Counted from the stretch's first letter, positions 24,777-37,090 are shown. The stretch: DNA of 64,000 bases from Spirometra erinaceieuropaei (GCA_902702965.1 CACRXP010000224.1:843541-907540), one strand, 5' to 3'. Notes: generated from the sequence alone by a model not told the origin. A program made the numbers and translations.

Positions 24777-25008
24777 GTAGATTCCGCGACATGAACCGTT
24801 CCGTTGGAACTTCTGAAGCATATAATTATGGAGCAGTATTGAAGTCTGAAGGGCCTTGACCTTTCTACCACACGTCCAGGGCGGGGCGCCACAACCTGTG
24901 TGAAGTCTCCGGGACTTAATGCTTCTAGTAATCGGTCCTGACCTGCCCCCAGGCAACTTACGTAAGCTCCAATCACCTTCAGAAGGTAAAAATCCAAAAT
25001 AATCGGTT

Positions 25009-25252
25009 AGATGTAGTTATGTAGCCCCACCTGAAGTAAACGAACTTCAGCCACCCGTATTACGGGACCGGCGGTAATAGGGGTTTTTATAGGTGGGGCC
25101 GGGGAACTCACAGGCAACGAGGTCAGGTAGTTGTATGCAAAAGAAAGGCTTTTAGGAATGTGCGGTTGTACTTTGAGTGGTTGAGAAATAGTTGCTCTAA
25201 CCCTAACCCGAACAGTATTGTGTCCACCAGATAGGGCTACATAACCACATCT
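25009..25252. mobile_element. Small MITE-like element with inverted termini
   Basis: The left end AGATGTAGTTATGTAGCCCC and the right end (reverse complement AGATGTGGTTATGTAGCCCT) form inverted repeats around 244 bp without coding sequence. The interior has a short telomere-like CTAACCCTAACCCG. Its terminal motif also occurs inside the MITEs at 43.6 and 59.3 kb (ATGTCGTTATGTAGCCCCAC near 59680). Confidence 0.5.
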
Positions 25253-25924
25253 TACAAAGTAGTCAATATAAGACCTCCTCCTGAAGGCCCCAACTTTTAA
25301 CTTCACTCAGGGCAGGCCTTCGAATGCATCATGAATGCAAAAATGTCGGGTTCACAGGCACCACTCAAAAGCAGTAAAAAAACAATTCGCCAATCAACAG
25401 GCAAGTCCTAGTCATTTAACCGTGGCAAAAATTTTATAAATTACGACGGCTGTTCTAAAGAGCGATTTTTGAGGTTTTCAAATAAATCGCAACCAAGTTA
25501 TTCCTGCAAGAGGTGCAAGTGGTCCTAGGTCGTTCACCCCTAACCACCGAATCGGGACAAAGTGTCTTTGATTTTATTTGCTTCTGGGTGAAGGGATGCC
25601 TTCAAATACGACCTGCGGCCCCGAAGGAGCTTAAAGGCATAATCCGGAATTGAGACACAGTGAAATCACCAGAAACAAACTGCTGTCAACTCGCTCTGTC
25701 TCCTCTGTCTTCGGCTAGCTGTCAAGTGTCACGGCACCATTTTCGCATGTCAGAGATGTTCACGTCCCACCCTGAATATGTCGACTTTGCTAGTGGTACA
25801 GCTGAGGAGGGCTGATAAGGGTAATTTGGAAGATTACAATAAAAGGCAGTTCTGGCCAGCGTGTTGGCATTTTCGCGTATGCAAATGCTGACAGCGCAGG
25901 TACTAGCCAAAAGCCCAGACACGC

Positions 25925-26398
25925 GTGTTTAGCCGATCTTGTGTCGCTGCAGGACGCTGTTGCGAGGTGCTCGCCCCATTAGAGGGTCCCCAGCGTCCCC
26001 CAGATACTTTCCGGCCTATAATTTCCAATACATTATCCCGAGTAAAAGACCCCATACCGAAGGAGCAGCAAACAAATATCAGTTACCGCATTCCATGTGC
26101 AACCTGTTCTAGCATTTATGTTGGGCATACCGGCCGACGACTTGGGACCCGCATTAACGAGCATAAGTTGGCCATTCGCCGACGGGACCCCTTGTCTCTC
26201 GCGTTTTCGCACGCCCTTGAGTGTGATCACCGCCTCAACTGGGAGGGGACTGAAGTGATAGCCAGTGCCAACACCAAACAGGTGCGAACGTTTCTAGAAG
26301 ATCGGCACTCTAATAACAATAGCATTAACCGCCATATCGACTTGGACGTGCACTACGAAGGTTTGCGTTCACGGTTCGTCGGCTCGAAAACACCCTAA
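25925..26398 (+). pseudogene. GIY-YIG endonuclease domain of a Penelope-like retroelement
   Basis: An open frame of 157 residues, of which about the last 110 are the domain. A Cys pair (YRIPCATC) precedes SIYVGHTGRRLGTRINEHKL, the GIY-YIG-type core with its conserved Arg and the EHK segment. C-terminal text FSHALECDH...IASANTKQVRTFLEDRH and SNNNSINRHIDL matches the end of the domain in animal Penelope-like elements. The domain has no internal stop, but no in-frame RT lies upstream, so this is a 5'-truncated copy. The first ~45 residues are probably not part of the domain. Confidence 0.8.
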
Positions 26399-28900
26399 GA
26401 CCAGCTGCTAATCCGTGTTAGGCCATGTAGATTATAACGGATTCAGCACCTCCTCCGCAGAGTGAACCATGTGTGAAACCCTCAACAGCTCCCCTAACGT
26501 CCGTCATCTATCCAAACACGTTCTTCACCCCCACACACACAGACGTCTGTTTTGTCGATGTAACCTCGATGTCCCCCCAACTCCCTAGTGCGATTATCTC
26601 CCTCACACCTTTCATTTCGTCTGACAACGAGGTGGTGTGACCGACTTGAAAATTCACGAATATACCTCGATTTTTCGTCGAGCCCTCTCCTTTTATTATA
26701 TCGTCTCGGAATGCATACTACCTCCATTATTCACATAAATTCCAGCCCCCAAGCTGTCTTGCTCAATTTTCAGGAAATAAATGCACAAACTTGGGGTAAA
26801 TCCTTCAGGACAAAGTTTTTTTGGCTCGGTCCGAAAATTTATGCGGGTATATTCCAGCTGAAATCCATCAGCTACCTCTGGACCGAGACATAAATTCGCA
26901 CATCAATTCCCTTGGAAATTAAACAAGGCGACATCTTCGCGCCTGCTAGACACAGAAGTCCCTACAAGCTATAATTCTTCCTCAGGACCCAACGACCTGG
27001 TATTTGCATTCATAATCTTACTGACCATCCTGTAACTGCACAAAGGTTAGCGAATAAAAATAATATTTTTCGAGAACAAGACTAAAGTAAAGAATCATTG
27101 TAACTACAGGCGACCGTGCTTTTTACAGGAAAAAACGCGAATCTGGATGTTGGGGTCCCTTATCGGTTTCTCTCCCTGGATCTGTTCAACCCTGTTTCCG
27201 CAGAATAAAAATTGCGATATTTTTTTTTAAAAATAAATGCGAAGTTGCGTGACTCACTTGTTCATCATATCCAGTCTCGATAGATGCTCCTCATCGAGCC
27301 GATTCTTGAGTAGAACGTAATTCCTCTTTATTCTCTCCAGAGAATCGGACGTGGGCGTTGTCGCCTTAGCATGCCGCTGAGTTGTCGCGCTATGCCAAGA
27401 AATGATCAGTTTTTATGGCATGCATGTCGGTGAAAATCAAACAACCTTAACAAAGCTTAAATGTGGACTTCTTAGAAGGAGGAAGACCCAGTCGGCGGAG
27501 TTGTGATCAGTACCCAGCTCAGACGAGATCACTAGCTATATCAGTCGCTGCACCCATTCACCGCACCAGACGACTGATCGGCTTGGACAGTGGCTGGGAC
27601 CTGAGAGACGGAAAAGATGGTGAGGTCGACTGTCCCAGCGCATAATCCTCATTACAGAGTCTGGCACACTTGAAGATGTTACGGTACGCTAAAAGTCGTG
27701 ACCCGGAGGGCTGCCAACTGACGGATAACTAGGACCTCGCAACCAGCCTAGTGTGTGTGTGTTTTGGTGGAGTGGCCGACCGGTGGACTGAGAGTCAGAC
27801 TGCAATAGCGCCTTTTTAATGTGGCACTTCCACTCCAGGGAATCCGAGCCGGTCTTCCCCTCTATCCTTTTGTTTTGTAATATCCTGATCAAGTGTTTGT
27901 TGTGGACCAGGGGGGGGGGTTGTTGGTACTCCTAGGTGTGGGCTTACGCCGTACTAGCCACCTTATTCCTCTCCCGCATCCGGTCTTCTTGGTCCGGTCT
28001 TGACACCGGACCCAGCTGGGAGGGGAGAGTGCGTTAGATACAGCGCAAGTCTACTGCCACTTTAAACTGACTCACGCCTAGTTCACCGTCCCTGTTTTCA
28101 CCCTGCTATGGAGCACGCGGTGGACATAGTCTGAGACGACGATTGGACTTCTATCCAGCGTGCACCCTCCTCACTGCCACTAGAAATGAGCACCCTTCAA
28201 ACTGGCACTTTAATCCTAACCGAGAATCATATTGCATATTTAAGATCCAACGAAATAAACCAGCAATACAAGTGGGGGAGTTGATTACTATGTGAATCTT
28301 CATTAAAGTTCTATCCATTATAGTAGAAGATGGTGCGAGTTAACTTGGCAAAGGATTGAACTTGTCAACACTGAGGTGTCGTTAGTTCAGGCACAGTTGT
28401 CTCGACGGCGACGTGTTGCCGGAATGTGTTTAACACAAACCCGCCCCCGCCCTCCCCCGGTAAGCGCGAAACTGGCAAGTCGGGCAGCGTTTTAGCCCGG
28501 AATGCGAATGGTTCCAGAGCTGCTTCAAGAATGCCTCGCGGGATTTCGTAAATATCGTCAGAGTACTGACCAAGAGGAGGCCAGGAGCTGCGAGTTCATG
28601 AGCGAGGACAGTACAAAATTCACATTCAGCAGAAGGCGAATGGACGATGGATTTCTAAAGAACATAATCTTTTCGGCACATAAGAAGATCTGGAGGTTTT
28701 TAGACAGTACACAAACACTGAAGTAATACCTATGCCGTTTAAACAGGAATGAAAATTTTGAATTCAAAGTGCATTCCACAGATCAATCTTTTACAGATAA
28801 GATTATTGCAGAACCTTTCATGGGACAGAGGTGAAGAAATGTACTCGCAGTCACCTCCCAGCCAGATTAGGCAGCGAAAGTTAATAAAGACGAATAAGAA
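26399..28900. other. Unassigned region
   Basis: No recognised feature. A short frame at 28502-28726 (LLQECLAGFRKYRQSTDQEE...) is protein-like but lacks splice or homology support. G and C homopolymer runs near 27910 and 28440 suggest old repeats. Confidence 0.35.
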
Positions 28901-28924
28901 TGTAAGCTGAGGTGTTCGAACGAA

Positions 28925-29090
28925 CTAAGAACGATCTCCTGTATGCAGAATGGCATTAACGACAAAGACAAGGGAGACTGGTGGCCAGTTATACCCAACC
29001 CCGAAGTGTGGAACACCTGAGACTCGAACTCGCGACCTGTTAGTTGGAAGTCCACGCCTCTAACCACTGGGCCACGGGCCCGTTGCCATG
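28925..29090 (-). mobile_element. tRNA-derived SINE, 3'-truncated, best-preserved head
   Basis: On the minus strand: GGGCCCGTGGCCCAGTGGTT (A-box region), a CTTCCAA anticodon-like loop, then TCGCGAGTTCGAGTCTC (B box) and TGTTCCAC. The body has AACTGGCCACCAGTCTCCCT and TTAATGCCATTCTGC. The loop resembles tRNA-Gly(TCC), but that parentage is an inference. The 3' hairpin end present in the 12.8-kb copy is lacking. Confidence 0.75.
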
Positions 29091-29110
29091 TCTGTTTCGA
29101 TCGGGAATAT

Positions 29111-29373
29111 GCAATGGTAGGGGGGCGCTCACCGATCGTTCTTACGGAACTCACTCGTTCCGTTATGCCTTACGGGCTCTCTCTCGAGCCCAACCAGCAT
29201 GATGTAGGCAGAATGGCATTACAGACAAAGACAAGGGAGACTTTACCGGTAATAACATACTGCCTATATGATGCGCCGCTGTGCAGCTGCTGGTTGGGCT
29301 CGAGTGAAAGCCCGTAAGGCACAACGGAACGAGTGAGTTCCGTAAGAACGATCGGTGAGCGCCACCCTATCAT
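29111..29373. mobile_element. Two SINE 3' ends head to head, forming an inverted repeat
   Basis: 29111-29236 is the SINE body and 3' end in minus orientation; 29237-29373 is a SINE 3' end in plus orientation. Both carry the CGATCGGTGAGCGCC end block and TGCTGGTTGGGCTCGAG. The ~77-bp arms can pair around an ~80-nt loop. It could come from two insertions or from one inverted duplication. Confidence 0.65.
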
Positions 29374-29565
29374 TAATAGCCTGTATCTTCAATCGACTTG
29401 ACACACGTGCGATCTTATCATCTGACATAAATCTTTCATTTGTCCTGAGGAAAGGCCATCCAAATTTACTGAGGGGACCACAACACCTAAAAGCTAACGA
29501 GTTGATTGGAATGACGGATTCTGGGATTCAAGGCTCCTTTATCTTCGCCGAAGCCACAGTGACAG

Positions 29566-30001
29566 GTGCGGTTTCGCAGGCGTTCGCATGTCAGAACGAA
29601 TTACGACCGGCAGGTTTGCCGACTGTGCCATCATAACAACCCTGTGCTTATCACCTTCACGAATCTGAGATCTGCCAGGGAAAAAAAATTGGAGTTATCA
29701 GTTCTGTGCGGCCACATTGCACAGACCGCTCTTACTACAACTCCGAAAGTGCTTGTAAGTACGCTGGGCATTGTTCAGCAGGGAAATTAACCCCAGAAGT
29801 TTACTGGCAGATGAGATGCAAAAAGCGCAGTTCAAGTCGCTGTATAGGACGTTGTCTACTCCCACAGTAAGCATGCACTTATGTTGTCAGGATTCCAACG
29901 TCACTGTGATTATTTACATAAAAGTCGATCTGACTCAGCAGAATGAAAAGCGACTTTTTGAGCAAACTGAACTCTTGGGCAGAACACAAAGTACAAAGTG
30001 A
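29566..30001 (+). CDS. Candidate small gene with a zinc-ribbon-like CxxC motif
   Basis: The frame at 29566-29758 reads TNYDRQVCRLCHHNNPVL, LRSAREKKLELSVLCGHI and TTTPKVL, then meets a strong donor GTAAGT at 29755. A second frame (29781-30001) gives REINPRSLLADEMQKAQFKS, LYRTLSTPT and VDLTQQNEKRLFEQTELL to a stop. Both have good coding texture. The first carries CxxC and a later CGH that could make a zinc site. The candidate intron (about 24-27 bp, ending TTCAGCAG) does not restore the frame with the obvious sites. Either another splice choice, an assembly indel (an A8 run lies at 29680) or decay must be assumed. A small zinc-ribbon RNase P/MRP-type protein came to mind but is not established. 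Confidence 0.4.
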
Positions 30002-31560
30002 AAAAGGTCGCGCTGACACTATTTTTAACCTACGTACGTAAGAGGGATCGCTTCGGTTCCTGATGGTCTCCTTTTCCTTTCACTTTGGGCATTTAAAGGC
30101 TGGTAACTCAACTCGTTTTCAATTTGTTTCTGCGGCGGAGACAAGAGGAGTCAGGTAGCAGCCAGGGTATCAAAGCTTTCTAAGATCCAATGTAGACATC
30201 GTTAAAAGAAACCATTAACCGATTATCCGATGGAAATTTTCCTAGGGATTTAATCCATTATTCCACAGAGACAGTCAGTTTTACGCAAATGTTATACAAT
30301 GAGTTCGATCCAAGTCAGGTGATCTTGGACGGGATTTCGACTACAACCCAAAACCACTTACATTCACTGTAAACATGTTCAGGGTGACCCACCGGACAAA
30401 TTTATCTCCATCTTTGAGGGCTTTGTCCCTTTCTAGCACAACACAGACGACTTACGCAGCACCTACCTCACCTTATCCTTCCTCATCCACCTGACTTCGG
30501 TAGTAAGCAAGTGCCAGAACAAATTTGGCTCAGTGACTCACAAAGTTAAATAGTCCGTCCATGCGCGTCACACACCACCTAATCCTAAATACTCCACGCA
30601 TTAACATCGTAAAACTCGTGTGGTCTTAAAATTACCCAGTCCTGGTGGCAGTCGTTAATTCGTTTCTGACGCAAACAGTAAAATCAAGGAGAGAATCATC
30701 CGCAATCACTCTGATTCCGGCATCTAACGTCACATTGCATCGTTGTTCGGTGCATACTAGCACATATGCACGCGCCGACGACATTTCACTTATGTAGTAT
30801 TGTGGTCCTTATCAATTCTGCCCAACCCCTGATGCCGCGAGGTTCTGTACACAGTCTGGCTAGCCACAGCTATTGAAACCGGTCAATCAGTTGTAAGGCT
30901 GAAGTGGACGGGCTCTCACACTCTTCACTCGAACACCTGCTGCAGTAAGCGCCGGATGCGCTCTCTGACACTGGCCGCCAACACTTTTTTTCTCATTCCG
31001 TGCAGGATATAATCCCATCTCTTTTAACGTTTGTCGTCTCATCCCGGCCCAAAGACCGCAGTAGGTAGGCTCTGACCATGTTTTAGCTGCGGCGCCAATG
31101 GAGAATCCGACGCGAACAAAACGCTACTGCGCATTTTCCCTATTGACTCCGTTTCTATGTTGATCAACACCACTGCCCCGTTCTGCATCCCCAGTTTTTC
31201 CGACGCCTTGGTCTACCCCATGGTCGGCCTGGTCCGAGAATCCCGTCAGATGCTCATGGTTCTGGAGGTCACGCCGGAGGCGGCCACCGCGGCCTTGTAG
31301 CGGCCTTACCCCGAGCGCCGGCTGCAACGCCGGGCCTCTCGGAGTGTCTGCACGTGCGCACCAGAGCTGTCTGGCATTTGCTCGCTCGGCTCTCCAACTG
31401 GCCAATCAGATTCAAGGCCGAGTCAGACCTGTCCTGGATTAAGCCCGCTGCCAACTCTCCAACCCCTCCAGTTATTCCGTACCGAATATATTATCCTCCC
31501 CCCTGACGTCCGCCTTCTCTTTTCATTCAGGACCGGGCCTGAAGGTCTTGGTAGACGGGG
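30002..31560. other. Unassigned, probably upstream part of the gypsy element
   Basis: No motif was recognised. The GC-rich stretch 31100-31460 (with a GGCCAATCAG box at 31400) reads across plus-strand frames with Ala/Leu/Arg-rich text. It may be the decayed gag or leader region of the gypsy element that follows, but no zinc knuckle or protease motif was seen. Confidence 0.3.
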
Positions 31561-31639
31561 TCTCACTCGCGGCCTAGCCTATTCGCGATAGCCTCACCAA
31601 ACACCTGGGTACACCGTTTGGACGCTACAAAGGCCCCAA

Positions 31640-33370
31640 TCTGTCCAGGTGCCCACGGGCAGAGTGCTCCATGGTCTGCTCTATGTTGACGTCTATACGG
31701 TCGTCCGCTTAGTGACCAGTAGGACCATGCGACATTGTCTGTCGTCAACAGTCGCATGTTGTCATCGACCTGCCCCGGGGGCTCCCTCTGTCGAAGCTTT
31801 CGGATACGTGGTCGGCTCAACCGGCGTCCATCTCCTTCCTTCAACGGGTGGCTGCCATCCTTTTCTTCCCGGTCCCTACTTCTAGACGTAAACTACGGCG
31901 GTTCCTGGGCAGGACGAACTCATATTACCGGTTCCTCTCGAACTGTGCTGATGCCCTCTTGTCATTTGAGAACCCACGCACGAGTTCCAGGATTTCGTCC
32001 AATCCGTCTTGACAAACCCTACCTTCCTGATCCTATCTTCCCCAGGGTCCAAGTTTCAGGACTTGAGGTCGAAGCGGCTGTTTAGGAGCATCCTGTGAGT
32101 CAGACTAAGCCCAGAGCTTGCTTTTCTGGAAGGCTACCAGCTTTTGAATGGTGCTACAGCACAGTTGCATGGGAGCTTCTGGCAGGCTACTTAGCCGCCA
32201 GGCACCACGGACACTTCCCTGAAGACAAAGATTTTCTATTTACCGATGACATGTCTCTTGCCTTCGTTTTTAACTAAAAATCCGCATGTTCAACTCACAG
32301 AAGACTGACAAACTGGGCTGCATCTATTATTTCATATCTGATGTTTGTCATTTTAAGATAATAAGGGGTGAGATGGCTCACACGCTGTTCAGGGCCTCCA
32401 TACCCCGCCCTCAACTCTCTGCAGGGATTGATCTCATGTTCATGGCCGAAGAACAACATCCTATCAGTTCCCCTGTGAGCAAGACGACTCCAATCTCCAA
32501 ATCCATGCTATCCTCTGACTGTCGACAACGGCACCATCCTATATGAGGTCTCCATAGCTTCCCGGCGTCCCTTTAAGACCTTACCCCTTTTCCAGTCGGC
32601 ATGCTTCTCCCTGCACCATCAGTCTCATATGGGGAGTCGCGCCACCGACGAGTCGGTCTCCGATTGTCTCGTTTGGTCTGGAGTGCACAAGGACTTGAAG
32701 TTTTAAACACGAGCATGTCCAGGCTGTTAATGAAGTAGGATTCAACATAACATCAAAGCTACGTTGGGAGCTTGTTCCGTCTCATTTCAACGTCTAGCCA
32801 TGTTAGGGTAGATATTTTGGAATTCCCGCCACTGTCCGCTGACTATTTCACCTTAATAACCTCCACGAACCGATTCACTCGATGACAGGAAGCCAGTCCC
32901 TCGAGAAATGTTGGGACTGCAACGGTGGCCAAGGCATTCCTCAGTTGTTAGGCCGTCATATTCAATGCTTATTCAACTATCGCGACTGACTAGGGTGTCG
33001 AATTTGAGTCTCGTTTTTTAGACTGCGTGTGGAAATGGACGGCAGCCTACCAGCCGACACACCAATGGAATGGTTGAGCGGTATCACTGCCACTTCATGG
33101 CATCACTGCACGCTGCTGAGGACCCAGAGAGCTGCATTAGGTGACTTCCCTAGTCCTGCTGGTAATTCACTCGGTTCGCAAGTCAGACTTTACCTATTTC
33201 GTCGCTAGACCTGTGCTTAGTGTAACCTTCCGGCTTTCAGGAGAGACGGTTGTACCTCACCTCTCGCGGCGCTGATAATAACCTTACCAGTCTCCTTGTT
33301 GACTACGAGTTTTTCTAGACATTCTACGAAGATCCGCCAGGGGCATATGTCTCCGAGTCTCATTCTGAAA
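31640..33370 (+). mobile_element. Decayed Ty3/gypsy pol: RT, RNase H, integrase
   Basis: Domains are in canonical order with frameshifts and stops. RT end: LLYVDVYTV at the YxDD position (31680-31705), AFGYVVGSTGVHLLP, then RKLRRFLGRTNSYYRFLSNC (31890-31950). RNase H: CFSGRLPAFEWCYSTVAWEL, then FTDDMSLAF (32110-32270). Linker and integrase zinc region: FRASIPRPQLSAGID, DNGTILYEVS, SHMGSRATDESVSD. Integrase core: NGMVERYHCHFMASLHAAED near 33063-33125, and FRLSGETVVPHLSR after it (33230-33265). The RT active-site motif is damaged and at least four frame changes occur, so it is inactive. Gag and protease were not recognised. Confidence 0.85.
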
Positions 33371-33629
33371 GATATTTAATGACCTGTCGCGACGACTTAA
33401 ACCATAGGCAGGACGTAGCCACCACTACCTTCGGCCCGGTACTGAATAGAAGGAGGTATTTGGACGCCAGTTGAAAGGGCACTCTGTTCTGTACGGAAAG
33501 ATTAGAGAACCGGTTGGAATTAGGTGGCACCCAATCGAAAGAACACGTCCGGCACCATGCGAGCGGCGTCCCGAATGATCAGTTAATGCATCACAGCGCC
33601 TTAAGTGAGAACACACCTGAGTCGGCCTT

Positions 33630-33710
33630 GAAGTTGATTGGCTGGTTCGGATAGCCGTGATTGGCCGAGAACCAGAATAGCGCTGGCTCTCGGAGTAGGG
33701 CCGCTACAGG
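33630..33710 (+). promoter_or_regulatory. Inverted CCAAT pair after gypsy pol; possible 3' LTR remnant
   Basis: GATTGGCTGG and TGATTGGCCG lie 25 bp apart about 260 bp beyond the last integrase block, where a 3' LTR would be expected. Terminal TG..CA and a polypurine tract were not identified. Confidence 0.3.
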
Positions 33711-34571
33711 TCATCTTTCCCCTGATGGTTTCAACCGGGTCGTTTCTCGGAATGAGAAGACCTCCCGCATGGTGATGTGGAAGAGATAATCAGCGTAAAT
33801 CACCCTGGGCCGCGGTTGCAGGGACTCCTTCGGACGTACTCTGTGTTCCCCTACGGTATTTCCAACCAAATTGCCCCATCTCCATCGCTCCCCGGGCATT
33901 TTACCCTCCTTCCTCATACTCCTGAGTCGTGGTGGACCCCAAGTTCGATTTCCTGACTGTTGTGACTGATGTTTTAGGGCCTCTTCCCTTCGGCGTCGTT
34001 TCAGCCGACCTCCGACTTAACTGGTGAGTACCGTTGGTCCCCCTCATTTGAATTTAGCGTCCCAACGTCTGCTTTCTGAATTTCTCTTGCAGGAACTGGA
34101 AGGAAAAAAGACATTTTCGCTGGTGATCACGCGCAAGCTTCTGTGATAATCTTAACTAACTCATCCCTACCTCAATGTAGCCCACCCCTTCTCTCGCTGC
34201 GTTCAGATAGGTCTTCATTTAAATAAGCCAAACTTTAATCCCAAACAGGAACAGGGACTCGGAGAACTCTAGTAACGACAAACCAAACATCCTCATGAGA
34301 CTGTAATTTAAAGTGACCGTTTCTCCTGACAATAAAAAAACCCAGGAATGCGGCTTTTGAATAACTTACACAGAGTTCGTTTATGGTGATTCGGTTGAGC
34401 TTTTTGAGTTCCTTTCGAACACGGGCTGGATATCTTGAAATAAATAAGGTTTGTTAAATATGCATGTCAAGCCAGTTGTAACAGTGAACGAACGCTGTAA
34501 TACATGGCTTAATGAATGAAATTTTTCAAAGGCCTCCATCAATTGGTTCGAGCATAGAACGCAATTATTAC

Positions 34572-34613
34572 TGTCTGGGTACGGGTAAACCCGGGCATAC
34601 GGCAAGGCAGTGT
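34572..34613 (+). pseudogene. Zinc-knuckle (CCHC) remnant, second Cys replaced by Thr
   Basis: CLGTGKPGHTARQC has the spacing of a gag-type or CNBP-type zinc knuckle (C-x2-C-x4-H-x4-C), with Thr at the second Cys. The surrounding 107-residue frame ends inside the foldback element that starts at 34826. It is probably a decayed retroelement gag fragment; a cellular CCHC protein exon is the alternative. Confidence 0.45.
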
Positions 34614-34825
34614 TACATTCAGTTGAAGAGCGAAATTTCTTTGCCACGTCAGCGCCTTGCATTGCGGCCAGGTTCGTTTACACAAGAACGGAGCATTCTT
34701 AAGCGTGTATCATCAAGCATTCATCGCTCAAAACATGCATTTACAAGAGGGAGGAAGTATCAAAGGACCGCAGACAGGTATGTTATTAATAAGCCGGCAT
34801 CAGCCCCCCCCTTCACTATCATCTA

Positions 34826-35817
34826 CAGTGCGTGACCGATCTCATGAAATGTTGGCGAAAATTCTGAAATTCGTTTTCGATAAGGAAGGATTACTTAGGC
34901 GCGGTTGCAATACTGACTACCTTGTGGCATAGTCCTATAACATTTCAGACTCGGCAGGATGTCAGCTCTTGAATGTATTTCTTTTCGACCTCCTGTAGAA
35001 ACCGTGCTCGGTGAAGAATGACTACTTAAGTAGCATGCATTTTTCCCATTGATTTTCGATGGTAGTGCCAATTCAAATATATTTCATGAAAAACACGGAT
35101 AGAAATACCTTCTTTTACTCATTTGATAGAGACTCACGTCCTCTGTTTATTGTATACATGAAGAAAGAATATAATAAAGTTTTAAGACAGTTTCTAATTG
35201 TGAGATTTTTCAAAACTGTGCAATGTCCTTTCACACAGCATTGTATCCGTCCGTTTACCGCTGCTCCTCATGAAATGTACGACATAGTCCGCATCCATTG
35301 CAAGATTTTATGGACTCTGTGTGGTATCTTTTTAAAGACATAGAAGAATATATGATTCCGCATACACGAAACTCATGCACCCTGCAGACCTAAATCCCTA
35401 AGCATTAATGCAACGGCTGATCAGGTCCCAAGTTATTCAGGAATGCGAAAACTTTTTAGAACCTAATTATACTCCTTCTATAGGTATACAATAAAAGGAT
35501 GACGTGATTGCCTATCAAATGAATAAAGGAAAACATTTTTTGTCCGTGTTTTTCACGACATATATTTGAATTTGCACTACCATCGAAAATAAATGGGAAA
35601 AATGCATGCTAAATAAGTAGTCATTCTTCACCGAGTACGGTTTCTACAGGAGGTCGAAAAGAAATACATTCAAAAGCTGACATCCTGCCGAGTCTGAAAT
35701 GTTATCGAATTATGTCACAAGGTAATCAGTGTTGCAACCGCGCCTAAGTAATCCTTTCCAATTGAAAACGCATTTCGAAATTTCAGCCAACATTTCATGA
35801 GATTGGTCACTCACTGT
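34826..35817 (-). mobile_element. Foldback element copy 1 (~990 bp, long inverted arms)
   Basis: Ends CAGTGCGTGACC...GGTCACTCACTG, flanked on both sides by TA. Arms of about 350 bp are reverse complements, for example GGAAGGATTACTTAGGCGCG at the left and its mirror near 35730. The centre of ~280 bp is unique and reads opposite to copies 2, 4 and 7. No coding capacity. TA flanks and CAGT ends suggest a Tc1/mariner-mobilised non-autonomous element. Confidence 0.9.
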
Positions 35818-35899
35818 AGATGCCAAATTTGGTAGACTGCAGCTATTTCGAAGGTTTCTGGTGACGCTGGTAGATCCGATAAATTAAGCATCGGTTTGC

Positions 35900-36785
35900 N
35901 NNNNNNNNNNNNNNNNNNNNNNNNNNNNNNNNNNNNNNNNNNNNNNNNNNNNNNNNNNNNNNNNNNNNNNNNNNNNNNNNNNNNNNNNNNNNNNNNNNNN
36001 NNNNNNNNNNNNNNNNNNNNNNNNNNNNNNNNNNNNNNNNNNNNNNNNNNNNNNNNNNNNNNNNNNNNNNNNNNNNNNNNNNNNNNNNNNNNNNNNNNNN
36101 NNNNNNNNNNNNNNNNNNNNNNNNNNNNNNNNNNNNNNNNNNNNNNNNNNNNNNNNNNNNNNNNNNNNNNNNNNNNNNNNNNNNNNNNNNNNNNNNNNNN
36201 NNNNNNNNNNNNNNNNNNNNNNNNNNNNNNNNNNNNNNNNNNNNNNNNNNNNNNNNNNNNNNNNNNNNNNNNNNNNNNNNNNNNNNNNNNNNNNNNNNNN
36301 NNNNNNNNNNNNNNNNNNNNNNNNNNNNNNNNNNNNNNNNNNNNNNNNNNNNNNNNNNNNNNNNNNNNNNNNNNNNNNNNNNNNNNNNNNNNNNNNNNNN
36401 NNNNNNNNNNNNNNNNNNNNNNNNNNNNNNNNNNNNNNNNNNNNNNNNNNNNNNNNNNNNNNNNNNNNNNNNNNNNNNNNNNNNNNNNNNNNNNNNNNNN
36501 NNNNNNNNNNNNNNNNNNNNNNNNNNNNNNNNNNNNNNNNNNNNNNNNNNNNNNNNNNNNNNNNNNNNNNNNNNNNNNNNNNNNNNNNNNNNNNNNNNNN
36601 NNNNNNNNNNNNNNNNNNNNNNNNNNNNNNNNNNNNNNNNNNNNNNNNNNNNNNNNNNNNNNNNNNNNNNNNNNNNNNNNNNNNNNNNNNNNNNNNNNNN
36701 NNNNNNNNNNNNNNNNNNNNNNNNNNNNNNNNNNNNNNNNNNNNNNNNNNNNNNNNNNNNNNNNNNNNNNNNNNNNNNNNNNNNN
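35900..36785. other. Assembly gap (886 N)
   Basis: Begins 83 bp after foldback copy 1. Long frames reported across it are artefacts of unknown bases. Confidence 0.99.
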
Positions 36786-37090
36786 ACACTTCGCGATGCG
36801 AAAACGAAAGACGAATGGCACTCTAATTGAAGCTTAAACAGTAACTCGAAGCCCTACGCGAATTAAACCTAGTTACATAACCTACAGAGTGTGCTGGTAT
36901 TACTGTAGTCCATTAAATCGCATGTATTATGGCATTTTCTACCTAAAGTTCCAAACGGAGGAAAGATCTTACTGAAGACTGTCCAAGAGCAGCGATTCCA
37001 TCCTTTAAGCGGCGACCGCGAGGGAGGTTGTTGGTGGCCTGTTCGTCGGGCTCGTGTGTTGTCTTGTACCTAGGGGAAGGTAACATTTGC

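Noticed and set aside
24414..24956. 113- to 180-residue frames of poly-Ser, poly-Val and poly-Thr
   Set aside because: They are translations of the (ACT)n microsatellite in different frames.
35811..36837. Long open frames (301-336 residues) on both strands
   Set aside because: They consist almost entirely of unknown residues over the 886-N gap.
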